Source of the DNA: a bacterium
Lineage (GTDB): Bacteria > Bacteroidota > Bacteroidia > Bacteroidales > Muribaculaceae
Length of the DNA: 33,537 bases
Assembly: GCA_004561555.1 (NCBI GenBank)
Contig: SFVH01000015.1
Coordinates: 1 to 33,537, forward strand
Direction of reading: 5' to 3'
The position numbers were made by a program, and so were the translations under genes. Under the pieces are notes generated by a model. It saw only the letters and a program-made list of their open reading frames with translations. It was not told the origin of the DNA and did not search any database. Of the stretch, positions 8,696 through 16,359 are shown one piece after another. How positions within the stretch are numbered: the first letter of the stretch is position 1; every line of letters begins with the position of its first letter.

Positions 8696-10536
8696 TCTTG
8701 AAAATCGTTGTTATAGGGTTGTTCAATTTTCTTTCGCTTAGTGTTTTCCACTTTATTGATAAGTTCGCAAGCGCGAGCATACACGTCGTCCATCGACAAT
8801 GAAATCTCCGCCGACTGTGCGTATCTAGCAAATTCGCAATCATCAATAAGATTGATAATATCAGTTACCACCATCGACTCTACGCCATAGTCAAGCATAT
8901 TGTCGGAAATATTATCGCGGTTAAGTTCCGACACCGGTATCGAGAGTTTGTCGCCGAAATACCCCCACAAAGCGGAGAGTGTCTCTTCGTAGAATTTATC
9001 TTTCAGCTTCTTCTGCAGGCATCGTTTAGCACGCTTAAGGCGACGACGCGCCACCTTATTAGCACCCTTGCGACGCATCAAAGTGATGTTGGCTCTGTCT
9101 TTCAATCGCTTGCGATATACAAAAGCCACGACAACAAACGCTAAAGTGACCACAACATAAAACAGCCACTGCATCATCTCTCCGAATATTGACTCGTAGC
9201 ACACCTCTACAACAAACGGAGTGGCAATCAGTGGCAGAATGTCTTTCATCATCTCGTTGTTATACTTCACTACATTTGAAGCCGCCCCCTTAGCCACATC
9301 CAAGTTGAAACCATCAACCACAATGGTCTTATATTCTTTAGAGTCGAGATCAAAATATACGAAACGAGCACCGCCAACAGTAAATTTCCCCACACTCTGA
9401 GGCACGAACGTATAGTCGACCTCCACCTTACCATCAAGGCTATCACCTGAAGGATTTGCAGTGACCACTGTCTGCGCATCATAAAGGTCAAACTGAGCGG
9501 GGAAGTCAAATTTGGGGGCAGTGAGACTCTTGAGATTGCCATACCCGGAGATAGTCAACTTTATCGTTGCAGCCTCATTGGTTCGCACTCCCTTGTTGGA
9601 TACAAGTTGTCTTGTCACGGAAAACCGCCCTACAGCACCGCAAAAATCGGCAGGCTTTGGCGTCGGCAACGGAATGACATTGAGAGTGCCCTTGTTGGAG
9701 TTTACTTTTACGGTCTTCTCTACCGGGCTACGCATAAGACCAAAACCCGTGCGTATTGTTTCAAACTGCACAATCGTCACGTCATAGCTCCCCGAATTGA
9801 TTTCAAGATGTCCCGTTTGCTGAGGGATGAGCACCGAACGCTTTATCTCGTAGCAATAGAAATTTTCGCCGCCGACACTCTCAAAATGCCCCTGCAAAGG
9901 CAATTGCACCTCATCGGCAAGAAAACCGTTATAAGCAGGTTGCACATTAGTGACAAGCTTCTGCACTTGATATTTTGAGTATAGCTTTATGCTACACACC
10001 ACCCCTTCCTGCTCATACACCGAAGGTTTCGACATTTGTATGCGAATAAACAATTCGTCGCCACCGACAGGGCGGTCGGTAGTCTGTGTGTTAATATCAT
10101 AAGCTTGCACACTGCTGTTAGGAGCCGACGAGGCACTTCTATCGGGGGGCAAAATTTCCAACGCTAACGGCTTTGTTGACAGAGTCTTTCCGCCGACAAT
10201 CACTTTTGCAGAAGGGATGGTGACCTTTCCGGCTTTAATAGCCTTGTAGGTATACACGAAACCGATAGTGGTGCGTTGTGATGTCTTTCCGTTAAAATTT
10301 GAGTAGCTTGATTCAGTGCTACGTCCGGGGCCGAATATAAACTTGCAATTAGGCAAATCCGACAATTTCGGCTCGGAAGGACTATCATTGGGATTGTCTA
10401 CACAATATTTCACATTAAACTTCTGTCCCTCAATCACCTGCGACGGTGCCTCCACACGTAAAGTTACGGCATCAGCCATCGCCGTTGAAGCGATAATAGC
10501 TACAATAAAGTATATTAATCGTCGTATGCTCATCAT
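8692..10536 (-). CDS. batD: BatD: membrane-anchored periplasmic protein of the Bat operon
   Basis: 614 residues. A signal peptide (MMSIRRLIYFIVAIIASTAMA) is followed by a long beta-rich periplasmic region. That region starts VTLRVEAPSQVIEGQKFNV, the family's typical opening, and contains FIFGPGRSTESS and a repeat-like TVGGARFVYFD near residue 390. One transmembrane helix lies at about 454-474. A basic linker and a helical cytoplasmic domain follow (YEETLSALWGYFGDKLSIPVSEL to EFARYAQ). This is the standard BatD layout. It overlaps batE by four bases and lies 26 bases after batC. Its cytoplasmic tail resembles the tail of the gene at 13331-14335. The first of two consecutive ATGs is used here. 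Confidence 0.9.
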   Translation of the reverse strand: MMSIRRLIYFIVAIIASTAMADAVTLRVEAPSQVIEGQKFNVKYCVDNPNDSPSEPKLSDLPNCKFIFGPGRSTESSYSNFNGKTSQRTTIGFVYTYKAIKAGKVTIPSAKVIVGGKTLSTKPLALEILPPDRSASSAPNSSVQAYDINTQTTDRPVGGDELFIRIQMSKPSVYEQEGVVCSIKLYSKYQVQKLVTNVQPAYNGFLADEVQLPLQGHFESVGGENFYCYEIKRSVLIPQQTGHLEINSGSYDVTIVQFETIRTGFGLMRSPVEKTVKVNSNKGTLNVIPLPTPKPADFCGAVGRFSVTRQLVSNKGVRTNEAATIKLTISGYGNLKSLTAPKFDFPAQFDLYDAQTVVTANPSGDSLDGKVEVDYTFVPQSVGKFTVGGARFVYFDLDSKEYKTIVVDGFNLDVAKGAASNVVKYNNEMMKDILPLIATPFVVEVCYESIFGEMMQWLFYVVVTLAFVVVAFVYRKRLKDRANITLMRRKGANKVARRRLKRAKRCLQKKLKDKFYEETLSALWGYFGDKLSIPVSELNRDNISDNMLDYGVESMVVTDIINLIDDCEFARYAQSAEISLSMDDVYARACELINKVENTKRKKIEQPYNNDFQE

Positions 10537-10562
10537 TAATAAAAAATTCTATCGTTCCACCA

Positions 10563-11273
10563 TTACCATGGGCGCGAAGTATTTGAGCGCTGCCCCTGTT
10601 TCATCTTGCTGCGGTTGACCTTATCCCGAGTGTTATTCTCCTGGTTTTGCACGGCACGCAGCATTTGGTCAGCACTACCTTGCATCTGATTTTTGGGAGG
10701 TGGCGGAGTCTGATTTTTGTCGTCGTTATTGTCGTTGTTATTATTGTTGTTTTTATTGTCGTTATTATTTTTGTTTTGGTTTTTGTTTTCATCAAGTTTC
10801 TTCTGAGCCAATCTGAGATTTTTGCGAGCCTTCCAATCGTCAGGAGAGAGCCTCAATGCCGCCTTATAATTATCTATGGCTGTAGCATAATCTCCCAAGT
10901 CGTAGTAAAGGCGTCCGGCATTGTAGAAAGCACATGTCTTGAGTGATGTCGACGCTCCGACGGAATTTGCGGCATTAAGGAGATGATTTGAGGCCATTGC
11001 CACGAGAGTTGAATCGGCGGAATCAGCCACCTTCCCGGGCTTTCTTGACTTCACCAAAGCGGTGCCGAGATTGTAGTTAGCCTCCGGCGAGTTAGGGTCG
11101 ATTTTCAACGCCTTCTCATATTCCGATTGAGCTTTGGCATAATCCTTTTTATTATAGTATCCGTTACCTTTCATTATATGGTCGTAGACATCACGCTTTG
11201 CTCCGGCAAACGACAGAGAAGACCACGACAAAGCTACTATCAATAATATGAATGTGGAAAGATTCTTCAACAT
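10563..11273 (-). CDS. batC: BatC: TPR protein with Asn/Lys/Asp-rich linker
   Basis: 236-residue protein with an N-terminal signal peptide (MLKNLSTFILLIVALSWSSLSFAG) and TPR repeats at about 30-75 and 115-160 (KKDYAKAQSEYEKALKIDPNS, GDYATAIDNYKAALRLSPDDW). Residues 161-194 are a low-complexity linker of Asn, Lys, Asp and Pro. The C-terminal motif ADQMLRAVQNQENNT is recognisable as the conserved BatC tail. It is probably periplasmic. It lies 10 bases after batB and 26 before batD. The linker is encoded by near-repetitive AAC/AAT/AAA/GAC codons and could be prone to slippage. Confidence 0.87.
   Translation of the reverse strand: MLKNLSTFILLIVALSWSSLSFAGAKRDVYDHIMKGNGYYNKKDYAKAQSEYEKALKIDPNSPEANYNLGTALVKSRKPGKVADSADSTLVAMASNHLLNAANSVGASTSLKTCAFYNAGRLYYDLGDYATAIDNYKAALRLSPDDWKARKNLRLAQKKLDENKNQNKNNNDNKNNNNNNDNNDDKNQTPPPPKNQMQGSADQMLRAVQNQENNTRDKVNRSKMKQGQRSNTSRPW
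10692..10793 (-). repeat. Low-complexity trinucleotide tract inside batC
   Basis: Coding strand codons 161-194 of batC are almost all AAC, AAT, AAA, GAC and GAT, ending in a run of four Pro codons. On the plus strand this appears as a run of GTT/ATT/TTT triplets. It encodes the Asn/Lys/Asp-rich linker between TPRs and the C-terminal motif. Confidence 0.8.
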
Positions 11274-11283
11274 ATCAGTGTTA

Positions 11284-12318
11284 TTATTTTTTACTGAAGA
11301 AATTAGTGTTCATAAGCCATGAAATCTTCTTGTCGGTAACAAAGAGCGACACTACCAGCAATGCCAGCACCATCCAAGCCACCACCGGGAATTGCTCATT
11401 AGCCGGAGTAAACACCTTTTTCTCCATATTGGTTTTCTTAGCTTTCTTTAGTTGGTCGTCGAGGATATCCACCACGGCAGTGTTGTTGGCGGGGACATAT
11501 ACACCATCACCGATTTTGGCAAGATTCATAGCTGCCGACTCGTTGAAAGCGGTAGTCACAACTTGCCCGTTTTCGGTGGTCAAATATCCACCTTGCCATG
11601 GTATAGGCATCGCTTTAGCCGACCCCACCCCGACCACATTAACTATCACACCGGCATCTTTAGCGGCACGTACCGACTGCTCGGCATCGTCCTCGTGGTT
11701 TTCACCGTCGGTAATAAGCACAATCGATTTCTGACATTGGGGGTTGTCGGAAAACAACGACATCGATGTCTCAATAGCAGCACCGATGGCAGTGCCTTGA
11801 TTTTCAATCATATTCGTGGAGAGGCTATTGAGATAATGCTTAGCAGCGCTGAAGTCGTTGGTCAACGGCATTTGCACGAAAGCATCGCCGGCAAATACTA
11901 CCAGTCCGACTTTATCGTTTTCCAAGCGTTCAAAAAGTTTCTCCACCACATGCTTGGTGCGCTGTAGACGGCTCATCCCATCGACATCTTCGGTAGTTGA
12001 AGCGAGCATTGAGTTTGACAAGTCGACAGCCACCACCACTTCCGAGCCTTGCACCTTCACGGTCTTCAACTCCTGTTCGGTCTTCGCCAATGGACGAGCA
12101 AGCATCACCACTATCAGCACAAACGCTAACAACTCCAGCGAGATGCGTATCCAGGGAGTGTAGCGCGAGGCTGTGGGCATCTGCTGCTGCAAGATTAGCA
12201 GATTGCCGTATTTTTTGAGTTTCTTGGTGCGAGCATGTCGAGAGAGCAAGAAAAGCCCTAACACCACAGGCACGAGCAGCAAGAGAAACAAATATTGAGG
12301 ATTTCCAAAACTAAACAT
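11284..12318 (-). CDS. batB: BatB: VWA-domain inner-membrane protein
   Basis: 344 residues from the ATG at 12318 (MFSFGNPQYLFLLLLV). A TTG nine bases upstream is an alternative I consider less likely. Two N-terminal hydrophobic segments (about 8-25 and 60-75) precede a von Willebrand A domain with the MIDAS motif DLSNS at Asp99, a downstream metal-ligand region VFAGDAFVQMPLTND, and LITDGENHEDD. A C-terminal transmembrane helix (VVAWMVLALLVVSLFV) follows. The VWA domain would face the periplasm with its metal site intact. It sits between batA (18-base gap) and batC (10-base gap), as in the known operon. BatA and BatB are paralogues and probably partners. Confidence 0.92.
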   Translation of the reverse strand: MFSFGNPQYLFLLLLVPVVLGLFLLSRHARTKKLKKYGNLLILQQQMPTASRYTPWIRISLELLAFVLIVVMLARPLAKTEQELKTVKVQGSEVVVAVDLSNSMLASTTEDVDGMSRLQRTKHVVEKLFERLENDKVGLVVFAGDAFVQMPLTNDFSAAKHYLNSLSTNMIENQGTAIGAAIETSMSLFSDNPQCQKSIVLITDGENHEDDAEQSVRAAKDAGVIVNVVGVGSAKAMPIPWQGGYLTTENGQVVTTAFNESAAMNLAKIGDGVYVPANNTAVVDILDDQLKKAKKTNMEKKVFTPANEQFPVVAWMVLALLVVSLFVTDKKISWLMNTNFFSKK

Positions 12319-12336
12319 AGTCGTCAATATTAATAA

Positions 12337-13326
12337 TTACGGGAGAGTGCGCATCACTGTGTGACGCAGCAGAAGTTCGAGGCCCACAAAACCCAAGAGC
12401 AACCAAGCCCAAAGCATATAATTGTCTTCTACATTGCGATGACTCTCCACATCCATCTCCGTTTTTTCCAACGAGTCTATTTCCTTAAATATATTTTGCA
12501 AAGTGGCATTGTCGACGGCGCGGAAATATTTGCCTCCGGTGGAGGAAGCAATCGAGCGCAGAGTATTTTCGTCGATAGTGACTTTCAAATAGTCGTATTC
12601 GATTTTGCCGAACGGATTGATTCCCACAGGCGACAATGCACTTCCGTTTTTACCCACACCGATGGTATACACTTTGATGCCTTTTTGCTTGGCTATATCA
12701 GCGGCAGCAAGAGGCGCCACAAGTCCGGTATTGTTAGAGCCGTCGGTGAGCAAAATTATGCTTTTCGACTTAGCTTTGCCGTCAACAAGGCGATTGATAG
12801 AAGTGGCAAGACCGTCGCCGATAGCAGTGCCATCTTCGATAAAGCCCATTTCGAGGGTTGAAATAGCATTAAGAAGCGTACTTTTGTCGGCAGTCATCGG
12901 CAACAAAGTGAAACTCTCACCGGCAAACACCACCAGCCCTATGTTGTCCGATTGGCGCCCGTTGACAAATTTTGAAGCCACCTCTTTGGCGGCGCCGAAG
13001 CGGTCGGGGGTGAAATCCTGTGCCAACATACTGGTTGAAATATCCATAGCGATGATGATGTCGGTGCCTTCGACGTTGGTGTTCTTCCATTGACTATGCA
13101 CCTGCGGTCGGCACAGGATGACTATCAAGCATGCCAAAGCACCGAGACGCAATACAAACAGCAAATGGCGCAACAAAGCCCTATAGCTGGTGGGCAACGC
13201 CGCCACAGCGGCAATTGAGGAAGTGCGCATAGCAGGATTTTGCTTGCGTAATTTCCAGATGTACCACGCTATCAGTGGCACAAAAATCAGAAACAGCCAA
13301 AAGAAATGAGGTTTTGCAAATTCCAT
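12337..13326 (-). CDS. batA: BatA: VWA-domain inner-membrane protein
   Basis: 329 residues with N-terminal hydrophobic segments at about 8-25 and 55-72, then a von Willebrand A domain carrying an intact MIDAS motif DISTS (Asp95), VFAGESFTLLPMTADKS and LLTDGSNNTG. A C-terminal transmembrane segment is present (YMLWAWLLLGFVGLELLL). Homologous in layout to batB immediately downstream. It follows the BatD-like gene by four bases, so the two are probably translationally coupled. Bat proteins were named for aerotolerance in Bacteroides fragilis; the molecular role is not established. Confidence 0.92.
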   Translation of the reverse strand: MEFAKPHFFWLFLIFVPLIAWYIWKLRKQNPAMRTSSIAAVAALPTSYRALLRHLLFVLRLGALACLIVILCRPQVHSQWKNTNVEGTDIIIAMDISTSMLAQDFTPDRFGAAKEVASKFVNGRQSDNIGLVVFAGESFTLLPMTADKSTLLNAISTLEMGFIEDGTAIGDGLATSINRLVDGKAKSKSIILLTDGSNNTGLVAPLAAADIAKQKGIKVYTIGVGKNGSALSPVGINPFGKIEYDYLKVTIDENTLRSIASSTGGKYFRAVDNATLQNIFKEIDSLEKTEMDVESHRNVEDNYMLWAWLLLGFVGLELLLRHTVMRTLP

Positions 13327-13330
13327 AATT

Positions 13331-14335
13331 CTATTTCTCCTTTTTCTTTTCTTTTGCCGATGATTTCTCGTCGTCGGGTTGCTCTATAGGCTTATTGACT
13401 TCAACAAAAGTCTTCGCCTCAGAGAGTGAGCGCTCATTTTCATCATCGGAAGGTTGCATCTTGGCAAATTTCACAAAGTCGGCGGTTTCGAGAAGAAACG
13501 ACAAGTTGTCGCACCCTTTCACTGCCTCATTTCGTCGCACGGCATCCATAATCTGCACCGATGTCATCTCCATGGCATTGATGCCATACAAACGGCTGAT
13601 GTATCGGCGCACGATATTTGTAAGACGTATGTAATAAAGCTTCGTCTCGCCCTTTTTCAGCAATTCCTGCTTGTTAAGAATCAGAAACGACTTCACGGCT
13701 TCCTCGTAAGGAGGCAGCAACGGTTTGCGGCGGAAAAGCGGGATAGCGATTTTTCCGCCATCACCTTTTTTCAATCTGTTGATGATAAACCATGAAGCAG
13801 CGGCAATCACAATCACCCCCGCAACAATCCACCACCATGGGAAGGCGCTGTCGTCGTTGTCTTCATCCTCAGGCTGAGGCATCTTCGGGTCTATCACCGG
13901 CTTATAGTCGTAGGGGCCGGCATTGTTTTGCTCCAAGTCGGCGATATCCACCTCAATCACTTTTAAAGCCGTTGGTGGCACGGCGATAGTATCTCCGGCT
14001 TCCACATATTTCAGTTTGGAAAGCGAATAAGTGCCGGGGTCGAACGATTGGATGGGTATGATATATGAGGCTTGCTCGCGATTGTTGCCGAGGTTGCTCA
14101 CGGTGTTAGACACTGCACCAGCCACCTCAACATTTTTCACTATCGTATCTTGCGGCACAACGAGATTACCCGCCTTCCCCTTATCTCGCACCACAGTGAC
14201 GCGTAGCAGCGTTTTGCTGCCCATATACATCTGTGTGGAGTCGATGGTGGCAGAGACTTGCGTCGGAGCGGCTTGCAACGAAAAACTTGCCCCCAACGTA
14301 GTCCCCAACACCGCTATTTTCCATAATATATTCAT
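13331..14335 (-). CDS. BatD-like membrane protein of the Bat operon (DUF4381-like tail)
   Basis: 334-residue protein with no standard Bat letter. Visible architecture: signal peptide (MNILWKIAVLGTTLGASFSLQA), a beta-rich periplasmic domain at about 25-130, an acidic linker, one transmembrane helix at about 166-188 after PWWW, then a helical cytoplasmic domain with YYIRLTNIVRRYISRLYGI, EMTSVQIMDAV and DFVKFAKMQPSDDENE. It ends in a charged Lys/Glu tail. This is the BatD layout in miniature, and both cytoplasmic domains share an acidic-Phe-x-aromatic-Ala motif (DFVKFA here, EFARYA in BatD). It lies three bases after the DUF58 gene and four before batA. I infer a BatD paralogue; the exact family name is uncertain. 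Confidence 0.85.
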   Translation of the reverse strand: MNILWKIAVLGTTLGASFSLQAAPTQVSATIDSTQMYMGSKTLLRVTVVRDKGKAGNLVVPQDTIVKNVEVAGAVSNTVSNLGNNREQASYIIPIQSFDPGTYSLSKLKYVEAGDTIAVPPTALKVIEVDIADLEQNNAGPYDYKPVIDPKMPQPEDEDNDDSAFPWWWIVAGVIVIAAASWFIINRLKKGDGGKIAIPLFRRKPLLPPYEEAVKSFLILNKQELLKKGETKLYYIRLTNIVRRYISRLYGINAMEMTSVQIMDAVRRNEAVKGCDNLSFLLETADFVKFAKMQPSDDENERSLSEAKTFVEVNKPIEQPDDEKSSAKEKKKEK

Positions 14336-14338
14336 AAT

Positions 14339-15214
14339 CTATCTTCGTACTCGTTTTTTAAACATTGCCATCAATGCTTTCACATAATCCTCATCGGTGG
14401 CAATGGCAATCCTCTCTACACCGCACTTGAGAAAACGCTCGCCCACACGCAGTTGATGTTCATACCACCATTTACCGTAGGCATTTCTCACCTTCTTCGA
14501 CGAAGTGTTGACCCATTTAGTTACGCCGGTTTCGGCATCTTGGAGCTTTATCAATCCCACTTTAGGCAATGCAACTTCGCGCTTGTCGTAGATTTGCAGA
14601 GCCGTTAGGTCGTGTTTACGCGAACATATTGTCAGCTCCGAGGTATAGTCGTGGTTGTCGATAAAGTCGGACATCACGAAGGTGGCACACCGCTTTTTTA
14701 TTGCTCCGGAGAGAAATCTCAACGCACACCCCACATCAGTGCCATGGCTCTGCGGCTGTAGGTTGAGCAGTTCGCGAATAATCAGCAACACGTGGTGGCG
14801 TCCTTTCTTGGGCGGGATAAATTTCTCCACCTTATCGCTGAAGAATATCACTCCCACCTTATCTTTGTTTTGCACTGCCGAAAATGCCAATGTTGCTGCA
14901 ATCTCCGAAATAAAATCGCGTTTCACAGAGCCTACAGCGCCGAAATTTCCGCTTTCCGACACGTCGATGAGCAACACCACTGTGAGCTCTCTCTCCTCTT
15001 CATAGACCTTGACAAAAGGGCGGCTTGTGCGGGCAGTGACATTCCAATCAATGTCGCGAATTTCGTCACCGATTTGATATTCGCGCACTTCGGAGAAGGT
15101 CACACCACGCCCTTTGAAGGCAGAATGATATTCGCCGGCAAAGATGTCTTGCGACAAGCCGCGTGTTTTTATCTCAACCTGCCTAACCTTCTTTAAGAGT
15201 TCGTTGGCATCCAT
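14339..15214 (-). CDS. DUF58 / VWA-like protein of the Bat operon
   Basis: 291-residue soluble protein with no signal peptide. The DUF58 signature is clear: FSEVREYQIGDEIRDIDWNV (about 40-59). It is followed by a VWA-like fold with DVSES at Asp84 and FVMSDFIDNHDY. DUF58 proteins are encoded next to MoxR ATPases almost universally and are thought to be their cytoplasmic partners. It lies 22 bases after moxR and three before the BatD-like gene, so it belongs to the same transcript. Confidence 0.92.
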   Translation of the reverse strand: MDANELLKKVRQVEIKTRGLSQDIFAGEYHSAFKGRGVTFSEVREYQIGDEIRDIDWNVTARTSRPFVKVYEEERELTVVLLIDVSESGNFGAVGSVKRDFISEIAATLAFSAVQNKDKVGVIFFSDKVEKFIPPKKGRHHVLLIIRELLNLQPQSHGTDVGCALRFLSGAIKKRCATFVMSDFIDNHDYTSELTICSRKHDLTALQIYDKREVALPKVGLIKLQDAETGVTKWVNTSSKKVRNAYGKWWYEHQLRVGERFLKCGVERIAIATDEDYVKALMAMFKKRVRR

Positions 15215-15236
15215 TTTTCTAAAGATAAAAACCTGA

Positions 15237-16232
15237 TTACGGCACGATTACTTTGTCGAGAATATTGCTGATAATTTCGTCGGTAGTGATATTGTTTGCT
15301 TCAGCCTCATAAGTCAAGCCTATGCGGTGGCGCATCACGTCGTGGCACACGGCACGCACATCTTCGGGCAACACATAACCTCTACCCTTCATAAATGCAT
15401 AAGCTCTTGAAGCTAATGCCAATCCGATAGAAGCACGTGGCGACCCACCATAGGCAATCAAGCTCTTGAGGTCAGCCAATCCGTTTTCATCAGGTTTACG
15501 GGTGGCGTTGACGATATCCACGATGTATTGACTGATTTTCTCGTCGATATATATTTGAGCCACCACTTGTTGAGCCTCGATGATGTCGGCGGGCTTCAAG
15601 ATTGCGGGGAGCATGGCTTGTTGCGGGCGAAGGTTTTGCGCAATAATCTCTTTTTCTTCATCTTTTGAAGGATACGACACCACTACCTTAAGTAAGAAAC
15701 GGTCTACCTGCGCCTCGGGCAAGGGATAGGTGCCCTCTTGCTCGATTGGGTTTTGAGTAGCCATCACCAAAAACGGGTTGTCGAGGCTAAATGTTTGGTC
15801 GCCGATAGTCACCTGACGCTCTTGCATCGCTTCGAGCAACGCACTCTGCACCTTTGCCGGAGCACGGTTGATTTCGTCGGCGAGCACGAAGTTGGCAAAC
15901 ACCGGGCCTTTTTTGATTTGAAACGACTCCTTTTGCACGCTATACATCATTGTGCCCACCACGTCGGCAGGCAACAAATCGGGCGTAAATTGGATGCGGT
16001 TATATTTAGCATCAATAATAGATGCAAGGGTTTTGATTGCTAAAGTTTTTGCCAATCCCGGCACGCCTTCCAAAAGCACATGTCCGTTAGACAATAACGC
16101 AATGAGCAACGAATCGACGAGGTGTTTCTGACCGACGATTCGTTGCTTCATACCTTGATTAACCAAATTAACTACATTGCTTTTGCTTGCAATCAAATCA
16201 TTCAATTCTCTAATATTTACAGTTCCGTCCAT
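15237..16232 (-). CDS. MoxR-family AAA+ ATPase, first gene of the Bat operon
   Basis: 331-residue cytoplasmic AAA+ ATPase. Walker A is GVPGLAKT (56-63) and Walker B is VLADE (116-120). The MoxR-typical segments FTPDLLPADVVGT, QSALLEAMQERQVT and ATQNPIEQEGTYPLPEAQVDRF are all present. MoxR ATPases are proposed chaperones that load metals or remodel VWA-protein complexes; here the likely clients are DUF58, BatA and BatB. It is the promoter-proximal gene of an eight-gene operon reaching 7925. An exact -7 element lies about 30 bases upstream of the ATG. Confidence 0.95.
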   Translation of the reverse strand: MDGTVNIRELNDLIASKSNVVNLVNQGMKQRIVGQKHLVDSLLIALLSNGHVLLEGVPGLAKTLAIKTLASIIDAKYNRIQFTPDLLPADVVGTMMYSVQKESFQIKKGPVFANFVLADEINRAPAKVQSALLEAMQERQVTIGDQTFSLDNPFLVMATQNPIEQEGTYPLPEAQVDRFLLKVVVSYPSKDEEKEIIAQNLRPQQAMLPAILKPADIIEAQQVVAQIYIDEKISQYIVDIVNATRKPDENGLADLKSLIAYGGSPRASIGLALASRAYAFMKGRGYVLPEDVRAVCHDVMRHRIGLTYEAEANNITTDEIISNILDKVIVP

Positions 16233-16262
16233 AGTCTTACTGATATTCTATGTTTTTGACTG

Positions 16263-16270
16263 CAAAATTA
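16263..16270 (-). promoter_or_regulatory. -7 promoter element of the moxR-bat operon
   Basis: On the minus strand 16270-16263 reads TAATTTTG, an exact TAnnTTTG match. Transcription would start near 16256, giving a leader of about 24 bases before the moxR ATG. The -33 region holds only a T-rich stretch. Confidence 0.6.
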
Positions 16271-16328
16271 GGGATATTGACTATAAAAATGCTGTTTTTG
16301 ATGTTAATTAATTGTATATTACGTTTCG

Positions 16329-16358
16329 AATGTTAAAGCAAAGTGTTAATTTAACATT
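16329..16358 (-). terminator. AT-rich hairpin after the GH13 amylase gene (weak terminator candidate)
   Basis: AATGTTAAA (16329-16337) and TTTAACATT (16350-16358) form a 9-bp, mostly A-T stem directly downstream of the amylase stop. There is no clear T tract on the minus strand, so termination here is uncertain. Confidence 0.3.
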
Positions 16359-16359
16359 A

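Noticed and set aside
12361..13093. Plus-strand frames of 160-170 codons over batA
   Set aside because: They lie wholly opposite batA, whose VWA and MIDAS motifs are clear; no promoter or family motif on the plus strand.
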